This document shows positions 14,485 to 17,093 of a DNA stretch of 17,093 nucleotides, in pieces. Below the pieces are notes generated by a model. It did no database searches. It saw only the letters and a list, made by a program, of their open reading frames with translations, and had not been told where the DNA came from. Made by a program: the position numbers and the translations under genes. Numbering within the stretch: the first letter of the stretch is position 1; every line of letters starts with the position of its first letter. The DNA comes from Clostridia bacterium (GTDB taxonomy: Bacteria; Bacillota; Clostridia; Clostridiales; Clostridiaceae), in NCBI GenBank assembly GCA_009930125.1, contig RZYZ01000017.1:1-17093 (forward strand), read 5' to 3'.

Positions 14485-16308
14485 ATGCACATCGAATCCT
14501 ACTCCGTTAATAATCAGACCTACATCCGACTTGCTGAGAGCGTCGTCGTCGCGCGAGGCGACGGGAAAACAGCTGTAAAAAAGAAGATCATACTAAGTCT
14601 GGGCAACATCAAGAAATATGATGATGGAGAGCCGGATTTTCTGAAGCGTCTACGGGAATCCTTCTCAAAGGGGACTCCGATTATTCCTGAGTTGCAGGCT
14701 TATGTCGATGGTGAAAGAAAAAATGCTGACTCATCAGATGCGGACTACCTGGAACCGAAGAATCTTGGGTTTCTTCTTCTGGAAGCATTGTTTGATAGTC
14801 TCGAAGGACCTTCCGTCCTGACGAGACATAAATCGAGAAATCGGATTCCATATGATCTGCTTGGCCTGTCCAAGCTGATGGTTCATGGTCGGATTCTGGA
14901 TCCTCAATCCAGATTCCAGACATTCAAGCGAAGGGATACGTATGCTTTTCCGATAACCGAGGAGGAGAACCATCACCATATATACTATTCTCTTACTGAA
15001 CTTGCAGCAGTAAAAAGCGCTCTGCTTCAGAGATTCAACACTGTTCTCAGCCGCTCTGGCAGAAGAACAGATCTGACTTATTACGATGTGACAAACTATT
15101 ATTTTGAGATCGATGAGAATGATCCGGATCAGCTTGATGCAGATGGGAATCTGGTCAGAAAAGGATTCCGAAAGAAAGGTGTGAGCAAGGAGAACAGGAA
15201 ACAGCCACTGGTACAGATGGGACTGCTCATAGACCGGGAAGGACTTCCGATCACCTATGATCTGTATCCTGGAAACACGCTGGATCACAGTACATTCCAG
15301 CCATCCATCAGCAGGCTTGAAACCGAGCTTGCGCTCGACCGTGTGATCGTTGTAGCTGATCGTGGGATGATCAACTACAAGAATATACTGGCACTGAAGG
15401 ACAACGGATATGTCATGAGTAAGAGCATCAAGAAATCGAACAAAGAGGAAAAAGACTGGACAACGAATCCGGAAGGATTCAGTGGTGAACCAGGTGATGA
15501 TTTCAGAGTGAAATCCCGGGTCGTCACAAAGAAGGTCAAGAATGAGCAAGGGCAATACGTTACACTGAAGCAGAAACAGGTCGTTTACTGGAGCCGCAAA
15601 TTCTACAACCGTGAAATGAAGGAAAACGAGAGTTTTCTCAAAATGCTGGAGGAGTTCGTAGAGGCACCTGAACGTTTCCCTGTGAGCCGCTTCAAAGGGC
15701 TTTCGAAGTTTGTTGAGACCTGTCACGTGGATAAGGAAACAGGAGAAATACTCGACACCAAGGCGCTGCAGTTTGTGAAGGAAGAGAAGGTTAAGGAGTA
15801 CAGCCGATACTTCGGCTACTACATGATTGTGACATCGGAGATCGATAAATCCGATGATGAAATCATCGATATCTACAGAGGTCTCACCAGAATAGAAAAC
15901 TGCTTCCGGACCGTAAAAAGTGACTTCAAGGGAAGACCGATTCGCGTCCAGAAGGAAGAACATATCGAAGCGCATTTTCTGGTCTGTTTCACCGCTCTCC
16001 TCATGATGAGAATCATCCAGAGACAGATTCTGAGACATAAGGGACTGGAGACGACTCATACATTTGACTGGGAAGAGGGATTGAGCGCATCAAGAGTACA
16101 GGAAGCGTTGAGAACCTTCCAGAGCGCTCAGGAAAAGGATGGAAGCTACAGATTAACCAGACCTACAGATGATCTCGATCTGATTCTGAGAGCATTTGGA
16201 TTTGAACATCCGGGGGCGCGATGCACCCGTTCCGATCTGGTTCAGTTGAAAAATAAGCTAAAGAAAGAAATGAACCGAATAATTGGTACTAAAAACACAG
16301 AAAAATAA
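14485..16308 (+). CDS. IS1634-family DDE transposase
   Basis: The 607-residue transposase catalyses cut or copy of the element through an RNase H-like DDE core. The N-terminus (SYSVNNQTYIRLAESVV...) and the basic region are typical of the group. The catalytic residues appear to be Asp201 in YYDVTNYYFE, Asp292 in VVADRGMI, and Glu471 in YRGLTRIENCFRTVKSDF. In the last motif a Lys follows the Glu with six residues between them, as in IS4-related enzymes. The long spacing between the second Asp and the Glu fits a beta-rich insertion domain. The ATG at 14485 is chosen because GGAGGG (14472-14477) lies seven bases upstream; an ATG at 14470 overlaps that site. No stop or frameshift is seen, so the enzyme may be active. 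Confidence 0.95.
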   Translation: MHIESYSVNNQTYIRLAESVVVARGDGKTAVKKKIILSLGNIKKYDDGEPDFLKRLRESFSKGTPIIPELQAYVDGERKNADSSDADYLEPKNLGFLLLEALFDSLEGPSVLTRHKSRNRIPYDLLGLSKLMVHGRILDPQSRFQTFKRRDTYAFPITEEENHHHIYYSLTELAAVKSALLQRFNTVLSRSGRRTDLTYYDVTNYYFEIDENDPDQLDADGNLVRKGFRKKGVSKENRKQPLVQMGLLIDREGLPITYDLYPGNTLDHSTFQPSISRLETELALDRVIVVADRGMINYKNILALKDNGYVMSKSIKKSNKEEKDWTTNPEGFSGEPGDDFRVKSRVVTKKVKNEQGQYVTLKQKQVVYWSRKFYNREMKENESFLKMLEEFVEAPERFPVSRFKGLSKFVETCHVDKETGEILDTKALQFVKEEKVKEYSRYFGYYMIVTSEIDKSDDEIIDIYRGLTRIENCFRTVKSDFKGRPIRVQKEEHIEAHFLVCFTALLMMRIIQRQILRHKGLETTHTFDWEEGLSASRVQEALRTFQSAQEKDGSYRLTRPTDDLDLILRAFGFEHPGARCTRSDLVQLKNKLKKEMNRIIGTKNTEK

Positions 16309-16319
16309 TCCATAAAAAC

Positions 16320-16386
16320 AAGACTAGAAAACTTCGATAACCATTGATAATGAATGGTTGTAGTTTCCTAGTCTTTTATTTTTTTG
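16320..16386 (+). terminator. Terminator at the IS right end
   Basis: A 14-bp outer stem with one A-C mismatch (16320-16333 with 16362-16375) and an inner 7-bp stem AACCATT / AATGGTT are followed by TTATTTTTTTG. It closes the transposase transcript just inside the right inverted repeat. Confidence 0.8.
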
Positions 16387-16398
16387 CTGAAACTCCGG
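16381..16398 (-). repeat. Right terminal inverted repeat of the IS
   Basis: Read on the minus strand it gives CCGGAGTTTCAGCAAAAA, identical to the left end. Confidence 0.96.
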
Positions 16399-16485
16399 AA
16401 TGAGAACCTCATGCAGAAAATGGGGGTTTTCTATATCAGATAGCATGTCCTGTCAGGTATTTATTGAACTGTTATTATGCTATAA
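16399..16485 (+). repeat. 87-bp target-site duplication, right copy
   Basis: Perfect copy of 14267-14353. This copy leads into the original downstream sequence TGGAGAAAG, completing a TATAAT box that spans the last repeat bases and the first unique T. Confidence 0.95.
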
Positions 16486-16486
16486 T
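16478..16486 (+). promoter_or_regulatory. Extended -10 promoter of the CMD-family gene
   Basis: TGCTATAAT matches the extended -10 consensus exactly and lies 46 bases before the next start codon. No good -35 box is at 17 bases, as is common for extended -10 promoters. Confidence 0.6.
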
Positions 16487-16532
16487 GGAGAAAGAATCAT
16501 TATGAAGTAATAAAGGGAATTGAGGGAGAAAA

Positions 16533-17093
16533 ATGTTTGGAAATCAGCTGAAAAAGAAATATACCATGGGGCAGCTTTATGGAGCTTTTGTGAATGGATA
16601 TCTTTCCATTCCGAAGCTTTCAAAGAACAGAAGGAAGAAGATCGTGGATCAGAAGTTTATCGAAAGGCTCATGCTGGCTACAACGGAAGTCAATGGGTGC
16701 GAGGTCTGTTCCTATGCCCATACCCAGATGGCGCTGAAGGAAGGTTTCACCCGAGAGGAAATCAGCTCTTTTCTATCTGGTTCGGAAGCCTTTGTGAAAG
16801 AGGAGGAAGCCATCGGCATCCTCTATGCCCAGCATGTGGCAGACACCATGGGCAACCCTGACCCTGAAACCTATGAGCGGTTAGAAAGGGAGTATGGAGC
16901 GGAGAAAGCTTGCATCATGAAAGCTGCAATCACAGTGATGATGATGGGGAATATCTCCGGGATTCCATTAAGTGCTTTTCTAAGAAGAGTGAAAGGCCAT
17001 GCATACGAGAACAGCACACTGTTATATGAGATCAGCATGCTTCTTGTGCAGCCTGCCTTCATGGTTTTAGCTCTGCCCCCTGCGCTATTGAAA
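16533..17093 (+). CDS. Carboxymuconolactone decarboxylase / AhpD-like family protein (3' end outside window)
   Basis: The frame from the ATG at 16533 is open for 187 codons to the right edge. It begins MFGNQLKKKYTMGQLYGAF. The core LATTEVNGCEVCSYAHTQMALKEG is the CMD/AhpD active-site segment: a CxxC pair with a His four residues after the second Cys, and a Glu upstream. In AhpD-type proteins these residues carry out peroxidase-linked thiol redox chemistry. The exact role here is unknown. GAGGGAG (16522-16528) precedes the start. An overlapping frame (16520-16861) does not show family features. The gene keeps an intact promoter despite the insertion sequence next to it. Length beyond the edge cannot be judged. 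Confidence 0.88.
   Translation, partial: MFGNQLKKKYTMGQLYGAFVNGYLSIPKLSKNRRKKIVDQKFIERLMLATTEVNGCEVCSYAHTQMALKEGFTREEISSFLSGSEAFVKEEEAIGILYAQHVADTMGNPDPETYERLEREYGAEKACIMKAAITVMMMGNISGIPLSAFLRRVKGHAYENSTLLYEISMLLVQPAFMVLALPPALLK

Larger units (their letters stand above)
14354..16398 (+). mobile_element. IS1634-family insertion sequence, 2045 bp, apparently intact
   Basis: The ends are perfect 18-bp inverted repeats, CCGGAGTTTCAGCAAAAA at 14354-14371 and its complement at 16381-16398. One transposase gene fills the element, with a promoter and a hairpin at the left end and a terminator at the right end. The flanking 87-bp perfect duplication proves the boundaries and suggests a recent insertion. 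Long target duplications are a known trait of the IS1549/IS1634 group. Confidence 0.95.

Noticed and set aside
14734..16059. Long open frame (441 codons) on the minus strand
   Set aside because: It is antisense to the well-supported transposase, shows no family motifs and has no ribosome site; it results from codon bias in the real gene.
16520..16861. Plus-strand open frame overlapping the CMD-family gene
   Set aside because: The frame starting at 16533 has the CxxCxxxH active-site motif, a ribosome site and runs to the window edge; the overlapping frame has none of these.
8860..17093. Genomic island integrated at the ssrA 3' end
   Set aside because: No second copy of the tmRNA 3' end and no integrase gene were found in the window, so an ssrA-targeted integration cannot be supported here.
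1..17093. CRISPR arrays or tRNA genes
   Set aside because: No regularly spaced repeat series and no cloverleaf other than the tRNA-like part of tmRNA were seen.

Overview
The window looks like chromosomal DNA of an anaerobic, low-to-moderate G+C Bacillota, most likely a clostridial relative. The evidence is the glycolysis / secG / rnr / ssrA core order, a tmRNA tag ending ALAA of clostridial style, strong AGGAGG ribosome binding sites, a K+-dependent membrane pyrophosphatase, and paired ferredoxin-bearing MinD ATPases of the kind confined largely to anaerobes. The species cannot be named from the sequence alone.

Positions 1-8900 are a conserved core. They hold the 3' end of gpmI and intact eno (the end of a glycolytic operon, closed by a terminator), secG with its own promoter and terminator, a lipoprotein alpha/beta hydrolase, the membrane pyrophosphatase gene hppA, and rnr (RNase R). 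A convergent SGNH esterase gene on the minus strand faces rnr across back-to-back terminators. Divergent from it is ssrA (tmRNA, 8509-8859) with its own promoter and terminator. smpB, often found between rnr and ssrA in Bacillota, is absent from the window.

Positions 8900-14270 are accessory and partly decayed. First comes an XRE-HTH protein fused to a DUF805 membrane domain. Next is a two-domain NTF2/SnoaL-like gene broken by several frameshifts (9796-10964). Then a promoter flanked by two copies of a perfect 12-bp palindrome (TGACATATGTCA) drives a probable metal-sulfur operon. It encodes a DUF5320-type small Gly/Arg-rich protein (probably frameshifted), a NifX-like protein, two tandem MinD-type ATPases each carrying two [4Fe-4S] ferredoxin motifs, and a second NifX-like protein with a His/Cys-rich tail. 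This gene set resembles the 'orange protein' (ORP) operons of Desulfovibrio.

Positions 14267-16485 are an intact IS1634-family insertion sequence (2045 bp, 18-bp perfect terminal inverted repeats). It is flanked by a perfect 87-bp direct repeat, an unusually long target duplication. The insertion falls in the -10 box of the promoter for the next gene, and the duplication leaves that promoter intact on the far side. The last gene (16533 to the window end) is a carboxymuconolactone decarboxylase / AhpD-like protein with a CxxCxxxH motif, cut by the window edge.
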